A stretch of 64,000 nt of DNA from positions 157,134 to 221,133 of the forward strand of contig QFPJ01000003.1 of the NCBI GenBank assembly GCA_003241685.1, written 5' to 3'. A model generated the notes under the pieces. That model worked only from the letters and a program-made list of their open reading frames with translations. It ran no database searches and was not told the origin of the DNA. The position numbers were made by a program, and so were the translations under genes. Each line of letters opens with the position of its first letter. Position 1 is the first letter of the stretch. Below are positions 15,538-23,721 of this stretch, piece by piece. This DNA is from Sphingopyxis macrogoltabida. Its GTDB lineage: Bacteria > Pseudomonadota > Alphaproteobacteria > Sphingomonadales > Sphingomonadaceae.

Positions 15538-16719
15538 ATGAGCGATCTGGACGCTTTCCGCGCCGACATACGCGTGTGGCTGGAAGCCAATTGTCCCCCC
15601 GAAATGCGCGAACCCATCCGCGACGAGGACGATGTCTGCTGGGGCGGGCGCAAATTTCAGTTCAAGAACGCGGCGCAGAAGCTGTGGCTCGATCGCTGCG
15701 TCGAAAAGGGCTATACCGTGCCCGACTGGCCGAAAGCCTATGGCGGCGCGGGCATGTCGGCGGAAGAGGCGAAAATCTTTCGGCAGGAAATGAAGCGCCT
15801 GGGCGCGCGCTCGCCGCTCGACAGCTTCGGCATCTGGATGCTCGGCCCCGCGCTGCTGAAATTCGGCACCGAAGAGCAGAAGGTCCATTATCTGGGTCAG
15901 ATCGCGCGCGGCGAAATCCGCTGGTGCCAGGGCTATAGCGAGCCGGGGGCGGGCAGCGATCTTGTTTCGCTCCAGACGTTCGGTGAAGACAAAGGCGATC
16001 ATTGGGTCGTCAACGGATCGAAGATCTGGACCAGCTATGCCGACAAGGCGGACTGGATCTTCTGCCTCGTCCGCACCGACAAGGCGAACAAGTATCAGGG
16101 CATCACCTTCATGCTCTTCGACATGGAGAGCAAGGGCGTCACGACCAAGCCGATCCTGCTGATCAGCGGCAATTCGCCCTTCTGCGAAACCTTCTTCGAC
16201 GATGTCGAGGTGCCGAAGACGCAGTTCGTCGGCGAAATCAACCGCGGCTGGGACGTCGCCAAATATCTGCTCGGCCACGAACGCGAGATGATCTCGGGCG
16301 GCGGCGCGGGCGGCGACATGGTCAGCGTCGGGGCGCTGTTCGCGAAATCGCTGGGCAGGAACGACCATGGCGAACTCGACGACCCGATCCTGCGCGCCGA
16401 AATGGCGGCATTCGACACCGACGTCTTTGCCTATCGCGCGATGGGCGAGCGTTTCATGGACATGTGGAAGACCGGCCGCGCCCATCCGGCCAGCTCGAAC
16501 ATGATGAAATATGTCGGGACCGAACTCAACAAGCGCCGCCACGAACTCGTCATGGCGGGCGGCGGCAGCGACGCGCTCGAATGGGACAGCGAGGAAACCA
16601 AGGGCGGCGCGCGCCCGCGCGCGTGGCTCCGGACCAAGGCCAATTCGATCGAAGGCGGCACGAGCGAAGTCATGCTCAACGTCATCGCCAAGCGCATCCT
16701 CGATTTGCCCGGGGCGTAA
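15538..16719 (+). CDS. acyl-CoA dehydrogenase (catalytic-Glu-bearing partner of a pair)
   Basis: 393 residues. RWCQGYSEPGAGSDLVSLQT is the flavin/substrate contact motif around residue 125-145, and VVNGSKIWTSYADKADWIF the following beta-strand region. ANSIEGGTSEVMLNVIAKR near the C-terminus has the Glu expected to act as catalytic base. AGAGGAGCC stands before the ATG. With the different acyl-CoA dehydrogenase at 16926 and the SDR at 18195 it forms one operon, interrupted only by family D repeats. Such paired genes are typical of heteromeric dehydrogenases acting on large CoA thioesters such as steroid or terpenoid side chains; the substrate here is unknown. Confidence 0.91.
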   Translation: MSDLDAFRADIRVWLEANCPPEMREPIRDEDDVCWGGRKFQFKNAAQKLWLDRCVEKGYTVPDWPKAYGGAGMSAEEAKIFRQEMKRLGARSPLDSFGIWMLGPALLKFGTEEQKVHYLGQIARGEIRWCQGYSEPGAGSDLVSLQTFGEDKGDHWVVNGSKIWTSYADKADWIFCLVRTDKANKYQGITFMLFDMESKGVTTKPILLISGNSPFCETFFDDVEVPKTQFVGEINRGWDVAKYLLGHEREMISGGGAGGDMVSVGALFAKSLGRNDHGELDDPILRAEMAAFDTDVFAYRAMGERFMDMWKTGRAHPASSNMMKYVGTELNKRRHELVMAGGGSDALEWDSEETKGGARPRAWLRTKANSIEGGTSEVMLNVIAKRILDLPGA

Positions 16720-16726
16720 GAACAAG

Positions 16727-16917
16727 CCCTCTCCTTCAGGGGAGGGCAGCGAGACTTGCCAGCTTGCTGGCCTAGGCGCAGCGGGTGGGGGCCATCGGTC
16801 TTACGCTACGCTGCGAGCGCCCACCGGCGTTGGGTGGATCAGCCCCCGGCTGATCCAGGTCATGCCGGGGGCATGACCGACCCAACACCCCCCTTCCCTG
16901 AAGGGGAGGGGCTAAGG
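16727..16917. repeat. family D repeat with internal insertion, between paired dehydrogenase genes
   Basis: About 190 bases, beginning GCCCTCTCCTTCAGGGGAGG, passing through CGCAGCGGGTGGGGGCC and CTTACGCTACGCTGCGAGC, and ending in a CCTTCCCTGAAGGGGAGGGG hairpin. A second copy is at 18050-18186. This one carries an extra 60-base piece with two hairpins (TGGATCAG with CTGATCCA, and GGTCATG with CATGACC). Its right edge directly abuts the CTAAGGAG Shine-Dalgarno of the next gene. Confidence 0.85.
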
Positions 16918-16925
16918 AGACAGAC

Positions 16926-18044
16926 ATGCCGCTCTATCACAATGACGACCAGGCGATGCTCAAGGACAGCGTCGCGCCCTTCGTGGCCGAACAGGCCTCC
17001 GTCTCGCATCTCCGCAAGCTGCGCGATACGGCCGACGCGACGGGCTTCTCGCGCGACCTGTGGGCACAGTTCACCGAAATGGGCCTGCCCGGAATGCTGG
17101 TGCCCGAGGCGCATGGCGGGCTCGGCATGGGGCATATGGAGGCGGGCATCGTGCTCGAGGAAATCGGCCGCAACCTGACCCCGTCGCCCTTCCTCGCGAC
17201 CAGCGTCGGCGCGGTCGCCGCGCTCGCCAAGGCGGGCGGCACGCAGGCGGGCCGCTGGCTCCCCGCCATTGCTTCTGGAGAGGCGGTTATCGCGCTCGCG
17301 ATCGATGAGGGCGCCAGGCACCGTCCCGACCGTATCGCGACGACCGCGACACGCGCCGGCAACGGCTTCCGTCTCGACGGCAGGAAGAGCTTCGTGCTTC
17401 ACGGCCATGTCGCCGACATGAGCATCGTCGCGGCAAAGACCGATGGCGGCATCACCCTCTTCGCGGTGCCGAAGGATGCCAAGGGCCTGACCGCCGATCC
17501 GCGCCGCCTTGTGGACAGCAGCCTCGCCAGCCATGTCACGCTCGACGGCGTCGAGGTCGATGCCGATGCGGTGATCGGCGAGGTCGATGCCGGCGGCGAG
17601 ATTCTCGACGCGCTGCTTGCCGCGACGCGTACCGGCGCGGCCGCCGAAATGGTCGGCGTCGGACAGGGGGCGATGGACATGACCGTCACCTATCTCAAGG
17701 AACGCAAGCAGTTCGGCAAGCTGATCGGCGAGTTTCAGGGGCTCCAGCACCGCGCCGCGCATCTCTATGGCGAGATGGAAGTCGCGCGCGCCGCGGTGAT
17801 GAAGGCGCAGCAGCTCTTGGACGAGGGTAGCGAGGGCGCGAAGCTGATGGTCTCGGTCGCCAAGGCCAAGGCCGGCCGCGCCGCCAACCTCGCCGTGCGC
17901 GAAGGCGTGCAGATGCACGGCGGCATCGGCATGACCGACGAATATGACATCGGCCTCTATATGAAGCGCGACCGCGCGCTGGCCGAATTTATGGGCGATG
18001 TGCATTATCACATCGACCAGGTCGCGCGGATGAACGGCTACTGA
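16926..18044 (+). CDS. acyl-CoA dehydrogenase family protein, second partner, with atypical active site
   Basis: 372 residues, only weakly similar to the gene before it. ERKQFGKLIGEFQGLQHRAA (about residues 258-277) and REGVQMHGGIGMTDEYDIG (about 320-338) place it clearly in the superfamily. Where catalytic acyl-CoA dehydrogenases have an E-G-T motif near the C-terminus, this one reads AEFMGDVHYHIDQVARMN, with G-D and no Glu-Gly-Thr. The middle-domain TEP/SEP flavin motif is also missing (ALAIDEGARH instead). It probably works only in a complex with the 15538 product, each providing part of the active site, as described for ChsE/FadE-type heteromers. Confidence 0.88.
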   Translation: MPLYHNDDQAMLKDSVAPFVAEQASVSHLRKLRDTADATGFSRDLWAQFTEMGLPGMLVPEAHGGLGMGHMEAGIVLEEIGRNLTPSPFLATSVGAVAALAKAGGTQAGRWLPAIASGEAVIALAIDEGARHRPDRIATTATRAGNGFRLDGRKSFVLHGHVADMSIVAAKTDGGITLFAVPKDAKGLTADPRRLVDSSLASHVTLDGVEVDADAVIGEVDAGGEILDALLAATRTGAAAEMVGVGQGAMDMTVTYLKERKQFGKLIGEFQGLQHRAAHLYGEMEVARAAVMKAQQLLDEGSEGAKLMVSVAKAKAGRAANLAVREGVQMHGGIGMTDEYDIGLYMKRDRALAEFMGDVHYHIDQVARMNGY

Positions 18045-18049
18045 TCTGA

Positions 18050-18186
18050 TTACGCCCTCCTCTTCAGGGGAGGGCAGCGAGACTTGGCGGCTTGCCGCCT
18101 GGTCGCAGCGGGTGGGGGCCAGAGGCCTTACGCTACGCCGCGAGCCCCACCCAAACCCTCCCCTAAAGGGGAGGGGCTCAAAGGAG
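18050..18186. repeat. family D repeat, shorter copy
   Basis: About 135 bases, closely similar to 16727-16917 but without the 60-base internal piece. It starts GCCCTCCTCTTCAGGGGAGG, contains CGCAGCGGGTGGGGGCC and CTTACGCTACGCCGCGAGC, and ends CCCTAAAGGGGAGGGGCT, immediately followed by AAAGGAG, the Shine-Dalgarno of the SDR gene. Confidence 0.85.
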
Positions 18187-18194
18187 CCTATATT

Positions 18195-18998
18195 ATGAAC
18201 CTCAATGACATGTTCGGCCTCGACGGCCGCATCGCGCTCGTCACCGGCGGATCGCGCGGCATCGGCAAGATGATCGTCGAAGGCTATCTCGCCGCGGGCT
18301 GCGCGCGCGTCTATATCTCGGCGCGCAAGACGGCACAGATCGAGGAAGCCGTCGCCGATTTCGAAACGCGCTATCCGGGCCGGGTCATCGGCCTGCCGGT
18401 CGATTTGGCGACCGTCGAAGGCTGCCGCGCGCTGGCGAAGGAACTGGAAGCGCGCGAGGAGCGTCTCGACATCCTCGTCAACAATGCCGGCGCCGCGTGG
18501 GGCGAACCGTTCGAAGGCTTTCCCGAGGCGGGCTGGGACAAGGTGATGGACATCAACGTCAAATCGCCCTTCTTTCTGACGCAGGCGCTGCACGGACTGC
18601 TCAAGGCCGCGGGCACTGCGGCGCGCCCGGCGAAAGTCATCAACATCGGCTCGATCGACGGACTGCGCCTCAATCCGTGGGAAACCTACAGCTACCACGC
18701 ATCGAAGGCGGCGATCCTCTACCTCACCAAACGGGTCGCGGCGCGGCTGGTGACCGACAATATCATCGTCACCGCGATCGCGCCCGGCGCCTTCCAGTCG
18801 GAGATGAACAAGGCGGCGCGCGATCATGGCGATGCGGTCGCGGAAAAGATTCCCGTGAAGCGTATCGGTGTGCCCGAAGACATGGCGGGCGCCGCGATCT
18901 TCCTGGCGTCGAAGGCGGGCGACTATGTCGTGGGCGAAACCATCGCGGTCGACGGCGGGCTCGTCCATGCCGATATGAAGACCAGCATCGACGCCTGA
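18195..18998 (+). CDS. SDR family oxidoreductase (RhlG / glucose-dehydrogenase-like branch)
   Basis: 267 residues. VTGGSRGIGKMIVEGYLAAG binds NADP. VNNAGAAWGEPFEGFPEAGW and INIGSIDGLRLNPWETYSYH give the NNAG and catalytic Ser/Tyr segments, with the Lys in SKAAILYL. The C-terminus GGLVHADMKTS is standard. The start MNLNDMFGLDGR has AAGGAG eight bases upstream. It is the third gene of the acyl-CoA dehydrogenase operon and probably oxidises the 3-hydroxyacyl intermediate or reduces a keto group of the same substrate. The RhlG-like NIGSIDG wording suggests a 3-oxoacyl thioester specificity, which is inference. Confidence 0.9.
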   Translation: MNLNDMFGLDGRIALVTGGSRGIGKMIVEGYLAAGCARVYISARKTAQIEEAVADFETRYPGRVIGLPVDLATVEGCRALAKELEAREERLDILVNNAGAAWGEPFEGFPEAGWDKVMDINVKSPFFLTQALHGLLKAAGTAARPAKVINIGSIDGLRLNPWETYSYHASKAAILYLTKRVAARLVTDNIIVTAIAPGAFQSEMNKAARDHGDAVAEKIPVKRIGVPEDMAGAAIFLASKAGDYVVGETIAVDGGLVHADMKTSIDA

Positions 18999-19015
18999 TC
19001 CAACCTTCCGTCCAT

Positions 19016-19045
19016 CGTCACCCCGGATCCAGTCCGGGGTGACGA
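19016..19045. repeat. single-hairpin repeat, family A
   Basis: GTCACCCCGGA-TCCAG-TCCGGGGTGAC is a perfect 11-bp stem with a 5-base loop, the minimal form of the family A element. It lies 18 bases after the SDR stop and could terminate that operon, although only GAAAGAGG follows. Confidence 0.75.
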
Positions 19046-19055
19046 AAGAGGAGGT

Positions 19056-19085
19056 TTGACTCCGCCGACTTTCATGGTGTATTAT
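19056..19085 (+). promoter_or_regulatory. candidate sigma-70 type promoter
   Basis: TTGACT and TATTAT are separated by 18 bases, the latter inside the AT-rich palindrome TGTATTATACA (19078-19088). The element ends 27 bases before the start codon of the lipoprotein gene. The overlap of palindrome and -10 suggests a repressor site (GntR/YtrA-type operators look like this), but that is speculative. Confidence 0.5.
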
Positions 19086-19112
19086 ACAACTAATGCACCA
19101 AGGAGATTGTCG

Positions 19113-19628
19113 ATGCGCCTGGCTTTCCTGATTCCCCCGATGATGCTCCTCGCTGCCTGTGGGCAGAAGGAGCAGCAGGAGCATCCGGAAATCTCGATCA
19201 ACGCCGGCGACGAGAAGGGCGGCGTCCAGATCACGACGAACAAGGACGGCAGCGGCCGGCTCAAGATCGGCGGCGACGGCACCGCGATCGACATGACGAT
19301 TCCCGATTTCGTCGACCTCGACATCGGCAGCGATTTCGACATCGACGGGGTCACGCTCTATCCGGGCAGCAAGGTCACCAGCGTCCAGGTCGATGACAAC
19401 AGGAAGATCACCGGCCGCACCGCGACGGTCAAGCTCGGCTTCACCTCTCCGGCGGCGCCGGCGAAGGCGTCCGAATGGATGGCGTCCGAATTTGCCAGGA
19501 AGGGCGTCAAGATCACCCGCGCGGGCGATGCGCTTTCCGGTACGGACGCCGACGGCGACGATTTTACGATCCGCTTCGCGCCCGATGCCGCGGCCACGAA
19601 GGGCGAGGTGCTGATCGTTTCCAAATAG
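19113..19628 (+). CDS. lipoprotein of unknown function
   Basis: 171 residues. MRLAFLIPPMMLLAACGQKE is a lipoprotein signal peptide, with the lipobox LAAC ending at Cys16. The mature part begins with a polar Glu/Gln tract and then a beta-rich segment with repeated Asp/Gly/Ile turns (DFVDLDIGSDFDIDGVTLYPG). The C-terminal half (about residues 95-171) looks like a small folded domain with alternating strands. AAGGAG lies 7 bases before the ATG. The gene is monocistronic with its own promoter-like element. I do not recognise the family; similar lipoproteins are frequent in sphingomonads. Confidence 0.8.
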   Translation: MRLAFLIPPMMLLAACGQKEQQEHPEISINAGDEKGGVQITTNKDGSGRLKIGGDGTAIDMTIPDFVDLDIGSDFDIDGVTLYPGSKVTSVQVDDNRKITGRTATVKLGFTSPAAPAKASEWMASEFARKGVKITRAGDALSGTDADGDDFTIRFAPDAAATKGEVLIVSK

Positions 19629-19747
19629 GCGGCGCTGCATCGTCATGGCGCGGCGCGCCGCGACGCAGCCCTATGCCGTTATCGGCCTTGCAAGGGGGTG
19701 ACGGCCGGAGACGGCTTCGCTTCGCGCGCCATGATGACGTCGGAACG

Positions 19748-22417
19748 CTAGCCGCTGTTGCGCAGCGCCGTCGCGATCGCGTTGATCGTCAGCTGGATGC
19801 CCTCGGCGATGCGCGGGTCGGTTTCGCCCGCGCGGTGGCGCTTCATCAGTTCGATCTGCAGCAGGTTGAGCGGCTCTATATAGGGCAGCCGCAGCCGGAT
19901 CGACGCTTCCAGCTTGGGGTTCTTTTCCAGCAGTCGCGACTGGCCCGTGATCGTCAGCAACCCGTCGTGCGCGCGGTGCCAGCCGTCGCGGATCGCCGCA
20001 AAGATCGCGTCATGGCCGGCGACATCCTCGGCCAGCGCGGCATAGCGCGCCGCGATGCCGATGTCCGATTTGGCGAGGACCATTTCCATATTGCCCAGCA
20101 GGGCCGCGAAAAAGGGCCAGGCTTGCGCCATGTCGGCCAGCAGGGCGGGGTCGTCGAACCCCGCGAACGCCTCGCCCGCCCCGTACCAGCCGGGCAGCAT
20201 GGTGCGCGCCTGCGCCCAGCTGAACACCCAGGGGATGGCGCGCAGATCCTCGATCGCGGTCGATTTGGTGCGGCTTGACGGGCGCGACCCGATCTTCAGC
20301 CCGGCGATCTCGGCGATCGGCGTCATCGCGCGAAAGAAATCCCGGAACGCCGGCGTGTCGTAAACCAGCCCGCGATAGGCGGCGAAGGCGGTGTCGGACA
20401 AACGGCCCATCGCCGCGGCGAACCGCGCCCGGTCGGCATCCTTCGCGGCTTCGGGCTCCAGACTGGCGAGCAGGCTGGCCGACACCATCGCCTCCAGATT
20501 GGTCGCCGCGCTGTCGGCGGTGCCATATTTGGCGGCGATCACCTCGCCCTGTTCGGTGATGCGGATGCGGCCCTGCACCGTGCCGGCGGGCTGGGCGCGG
20601 ATCGCGGCAAAGGCGCTGCCGCCGCCGCGCCCGACCGCGCCGCCCCGGCCGTGGAACAATTGCATCGCCGTGCCCGCCTGCGCGAACACCGGGGTCAGCG
20701 CCGCCGATGCCTGATGCAGCCCCCAGGTGGAGGTCAGATAGCCGCCGTCCTTGTTCGAATCGGAATAGCCGATCATCACTTCCTGATGCCCGCGCGCCGC
20801 CACCTGCGGCGCGATTTCGGGCAGCGCGAAATAGGCGGCCATGATCGCGGGCGCATCGTCCAGATCGGCGATGGTCTCGAACAAGGGCACGACCATCAGA
20901 TGGTCGCTGCCCCCCGCCGACCACAGCCCGGCCTCGCGCGCCAGAACATGGACTTCCAGCAGGTCGGACAGGCTTTCGGCCTTGCTGATGATCCACTGGC
21001 AGATCGCCTCCGCGCCCAGCCGCGCCCGGATCGCGGCGGCGGCATGGGCGATCGCCAGTTCGCCCGCCGTCTCGTCGCTCCATCGGTGCCACGGGGCGGC
21101 GAGCGGGCGATTCACGGCAAGCTCGCGGCGCAGCAGCGCGACGCGCGCCGCCTCGTCCAGCGCCAGATAGTCGTTCTCGACCCCGGACGCCTTCAGCAGT
21201 TCGGCCAGCACGCGTTCGTGCACCGCGCTGTTCTGGCGCATGTCGAGCGTCGCGAGGTGGAAACCGAACACTTCGACGGCGCGGATCAGGCGGCCCAGCG
21301 CGCCGATGCCGGCCAGCTGGCCTTCGCCGCTCGCCTCCAGCCCGTCGGCCAGCGTGACCAGGTCGCGGCGGAAGTCTGCGGGCGCGGCATAGGCGTCGCC
21401 GGGCAGCGCCGACGGGCGCGGCGCCGGCCGGCCGGCGATCGCGGCATAGGTCGCGGTCAGCCGGGCATAAATGCCCGACAGCGCGCGGCGATAGGGTTCG
21501 TCGCTGCGGCTCGGCGCATCGTCGCCGCTCGCCGCCGCCAGCGCCTCGACCGCTTCGGGCACGGGGGCGAGCGATGACGACACCGACAGTTCGGCGCCCA
21601 GCGCGTGCACCGCGTCGCAATAATGGCCCAGCACTGCGGCGGCGTTGCGCCCGCTCGCCATTTCCAGCGTCTCCGCCGTGACGAAGGGATTGCCGTCGCG
21701 ATCGCCGCCGATCCAGCTTCCCACGCGCAGGAAGGGTGCGGGACGGCGTCCCAGTTCGGCCTCCCAGCGCGCATAGAGTTTGGGCACCACCGGCAGGAAG
21801 ACGTCGCGCAGATAGGTCAGCGCATTGTCGATCTCGTCCGCCACGAACAGTTTTTCGGTGCGCAGCGGCCGCGTCTGCCACAACAGCACGATCTGCCGCC
21901 GGATCGCATCCTCGACGATGTCGCCCTCGGGCGTTTCGACGGCGCCCGCATCGCGCAGCCGCATCAGTTCGGCGACGCGGTTCTTGTGGTCCAGCACCGA
22001 CTTTCGCCGCACTTCGGTCGGGTGCGCGGTCAGCACCGGCGCGATCAGCGCGGCCTCCATCAGCTTGGCCACGGCGTCCGCATCGATGCCGTCCGCCGCC
22101 AGCTTGGCCAGCGCCGCGGCGACCGTCGCCTCGGGCTCGGCGGCGACGCCCTGCCGGTCCTCGGCCAGATTGGCGAGCATCGAAAACAGCATGAAACCGC
22201 GCACGAAGGCGACGGTGTCGTCCAGGCTCAGCGCGTCGAGCCCCGGATCGATCGCCTCCGCCTCCGCGATGCCGCGATGCCGGTCGACGCTCGACGATCT
22301 GATATATTCGGTCTGCCGGAACAGCTTTTCGCCGCCATAGGCGCGGATCACATCGCCCAGGATGCGCCCGAGATAGCGGATGTCGGGATTCTGGCTGATC
22401 TGGATCGGTGGGCCCAT
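19748..22417 (-). CDS. ppc: phosphoenolpyruvate carboxylase
   Basis: About 889 residues, the normal bacterial length. LTAHPTEVRRKSVLDH holds the first catalytic His. GSWIGGDRDGNPFVTAETLE binds the phosphoryl group. VMIGYSDSNKDGGYLTSTWG is the second signature, and FHGRGGAVGRGGG the mobile glycine-rich loop. The C-terminus ends RNSG, close to the usual QNTG that binds bicarbonate and effectors. It makes oxaloacetate from PEP and bicarbonate, replenishing the TCA cycle; aspartate and acetyl-CoA are common effectors in the family. ATG 22417 (MGPPIQISQNPD) is preferred, but a GTG at 22435 is possible; neither has a good Shine-Dalgarno. Confidence 0.95.
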   Translation of the reverse strand: MGPPIQISQNPDIRYLGRILGDVIRAYGGEKLFRQTEYIRSSSVDRHRGIAEAEAIDPGLDALSLDDTVAFVRGFMLFSMLANLAEDRQGVAAEPEATVAAALAKLAADGIDADAVAKLMEAALIAPVLTAHPTEVRRKSVLDHKNRVAELMRLRDAGAVETPEGDIVEDAIRRQIVLLWQTRPLRTEKLFVADEIDNALTYLRDVFLPVVPKLYARWEAELGRRPAPFLRVGSWIGGDRDGNPFVTAETLEMASGRNAAAVLGHYCDAVHALGAELSVSSSLAPVPEAVEALAAASGDDAPSRSDEPYRRALSGIYARLTATYAAIAGRPAPRPSALPGDAYAAPADFRRDLVTLADGLEASGEGQLAGIGALGRLIRAVEVFGFHLATLDMRQNSAVHERVLAELLKASGVENDYLALDEAARVALLRRELAVNRPLAAPWHRWSDETAGELAIAHAAAAIRARLGAEAICQWIISKAESLSDLLEVHVLAREAGLWSAGGSDHLMVVPLFETIADLDDAPAIMAAYFALPEIAPQVAARGHQEVMIGYSDSNKDGGYLTSTWGLHQASAALTPVFAQAGTAMQLFHGRGGAVGRGGGSAFAAIRAQPAGTVQGRIRITEQGEVIAAKYGTADSAATNLEAMVSASLLASLEPEAAKDADRARFAAAMGRLSDTAFAAYRGLVYDTPAFRDFFRAMTPIAEIAGLKIGSRPSSRTKSTAIEDLRAIPWVFSWAQARTMLPGWYGAGEAFAGFDDPALLADMAQAWPFFAALLGNMEMVLAKSDIGIAARYAALAEDVAGHDAIFAAIRDGWHRAHDGLLTITGQSRLLEKNPKLEASIRLRLPYIEPLNLLQIELMKRHRAGETDPRIAEGIQLTINAIATALRNSG

Positions 22418-22481
22418 CGGGGCAGCTTGCTGCACCTGCGAAGGCGCAGCGTCAAGCGGCGCATAGCTATGCCGGTTCGGA

Positions 22482-22895
22482 TCAGCGCGTCCGGACGAGC
22501 GTCAGCGTTCCCATATCGACCGTCGAAGCGTCGCCGAACGCCACGCTGTGGCGCGTGTCGGTGATGAACATCAACGTGCCGTCGGCGTCGGTGATGCGCG
22601 CCGCCACCGCATAGCTGCGGCGCGGATCGATGTCGCCGCGATCGATCGTCAGGGTAAAGGCAAAGGGCACCTGCCGGCCCGCCGCGTCGAACGTCTCGCT
22701 GGCCAGCGTGCGCGCGGGCGCGTCGGCCAGGCTGACATCGTCCAGCCGCACCTCGACCCGCGCGGTGGGCGGCAGCGCCATGCGTTCGCGATAGGTGACG
22801 CTGCCGCTGACCGCGACCGTCCGTTCGGCGCCGGGCGTCGTCGCGCAGGCGGCGAGGGTCAGAGCAAGCGGAATGGCGGCGGCAAAACGGAGCAT
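22482..22895 (-). CDS. YbaY-family lipoprotein (YscW-like domain)
   Basis: 137 residues. MLRFAAAIPLALTLAACATT is a lipoprotein signal peptide with LAAC. The remainder has the YbaY/YscW pattern: VSGSVTYRERMALPPTARVE near residues 29-48, then DVSLADAPARTLASETF, VPFAFTLTIDRGDIDPRRSY and AARITDADGTLMFITDT. These domains occur in outer-membrane lipoproteins and type III secretion pilots; here a general envelope role is more likely because no secretion genes are nearby. The gene is on the same strand as the HNH endonuclease, separated by 77 bases that include a family C half-repeat. Confidence 0.82.
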   Translation of the reverse strand: MLRFAAAIPLALTLAACATTPGAERTVAVSGSVTYRERMALPPTARVEVRLDDVSLADAPARTLASETFDAAGRQVPFAFTLTIDRGDIDPRRSYAVAARITDADGTLMFITDTRHSVAFGDASTVDMGTLTLVRTR

Positions 22896-22918
22896 TGGTT
22901 TATCCTTACAACAATAAG

Positions 22919-22946
22919 CGGTGTACTCCCGCGCAGGCGGGGAAAC
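22919..22946. repeat. half-copy of family C repeat
   Basis: GTACTCCCGCGCAGGCGGGG corresponds to one arm of the element at 6341-6424. It is the only clear repeat in the gap between the YbaY-like gene and the HNH gene. Confidence 0.55.
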
Positions 22947-22972
22947 TGTGGCGCGTTCGTGCCGTCAGCCGC

Positions 22973-23539
22973 CTATCCTTCCAGCTCAACGTCCCAATAG
23001 AGCCAGTCGATCCAGCTTTCGTGCAGATAATTCGGCGGGAAGCAGCGGCCGCTGTCCTGCAACTGCCAGTTCGTCGGGCGCCAGGGCTGCTGGTGCAGCG
23101 GCATATGCGCCTGCTGCGGCGTCCGCCCGCCTTTTTTCAGGTTGCAGGGGGCACAGGCGGTCGCGACATTTTCCCAGCTCGTGCGCCCGCCCAGCCGGCG
23201 CGGCACGACATGGTCGAAGGTCAGGTCCTTGCCCGATCCGCAATATTGGCACGCGAAACGGTCGCGCAGGAACAGGTTGAAGCGCGTGAAGGCCGGATAT
23301 TGCGACGGCTTCACATATTGCCTGAGCGCGATCACGCTGGGGATCGGCATCGACCGCGTCGGCGAATGGATTTCGCGCTCGTAATTTTCGACGATCGTCA
23401 CCCGGTCGAGGAATACCGCCTTGACCGCGGTCTGCCACGGCCACAGGCTCAGCGGGTAATAGCTCAGCGGTGTATAATCGGCGTTGAGGACGAGGGCCGG
23501 ACAGGAATCGGGATGCCGGGCAAGATCGGGATGAAACAT
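22973..23539 (-). CDS. HNH endonuclease
   Basis: 188 residues with the start at MFHPDLARHPDS; a GTG giving 15 more residues is possible. The N-terminal half has VLNADYTPLSYYPLSLWPWQ, found in a widely conserved single-copy alphaproteobacterial family. The HNH core reads FACQYCGSGKDLTFDHVVPR, then NVATACAPCNLKKGG: two CxxC pairs bind the structural zinc, and DHV plus the Asn/His set form the nuclease site. These proteins are usually chromosomal and probably act in DNA repair or processing; no restriction-modification partner is present. It diverges from the glutamyl-Q synthetase gene across 182 bases. Confidence 0.9.
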   Translation of the reverse strand: MFHPDLARHPDSCPALVLNADYTPLSYYPLSLWPWQTAVKAVFLDRVTIVENYEREIHSPTRSMPIPSVIALRQYVKPSQYPAFTRFNLFLRDRFACQYCGSGKDLTFDHVVPRRLGGRTSWENVATACAPCNLKKGGRTPQQAHMPLHQQPWRPTNWQLQDSGRCFPPNYLHESWIDWLYWDVELEG

Positions 23540-23721
23540 GGCTGTGTAACGCTGCCCCCTTTGCTGCTCGGGATGGCGCGCCACTGCCGTCCGTGCGTGA
23601 CACCGTCATTACATGCCGCATCTGAATCTGACGTCAAGGGGGCAAGTGCCGCAAGATATGGAATGATTCGCTTTGGCACGCCACAGCATCTGGATTCGGG
23701 ATTGCGGTCCGCCGCCGACCC

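Noticed and set aside
16860..19646. 928-codon frame antisense to an acyl-CoA dehydrogenase, an SDR and a lipoprotein gene
   Set aside because: Crosses two repeats and three supported genes; composition is antisense-like.
22973..23539. HNH protein as part of a restriction or anti-phage system
   Set aside because: No methyltransferase, helicase or other defence gene is adjacent, and the family is a widespread chromosomal single-copy HNH protein.
23540..23721. Additional small ORF in the divergent HNH/gluQRS region
   Set aside because: Short frames lack a ribosome-binding site and coding bias; treated as promoter region.
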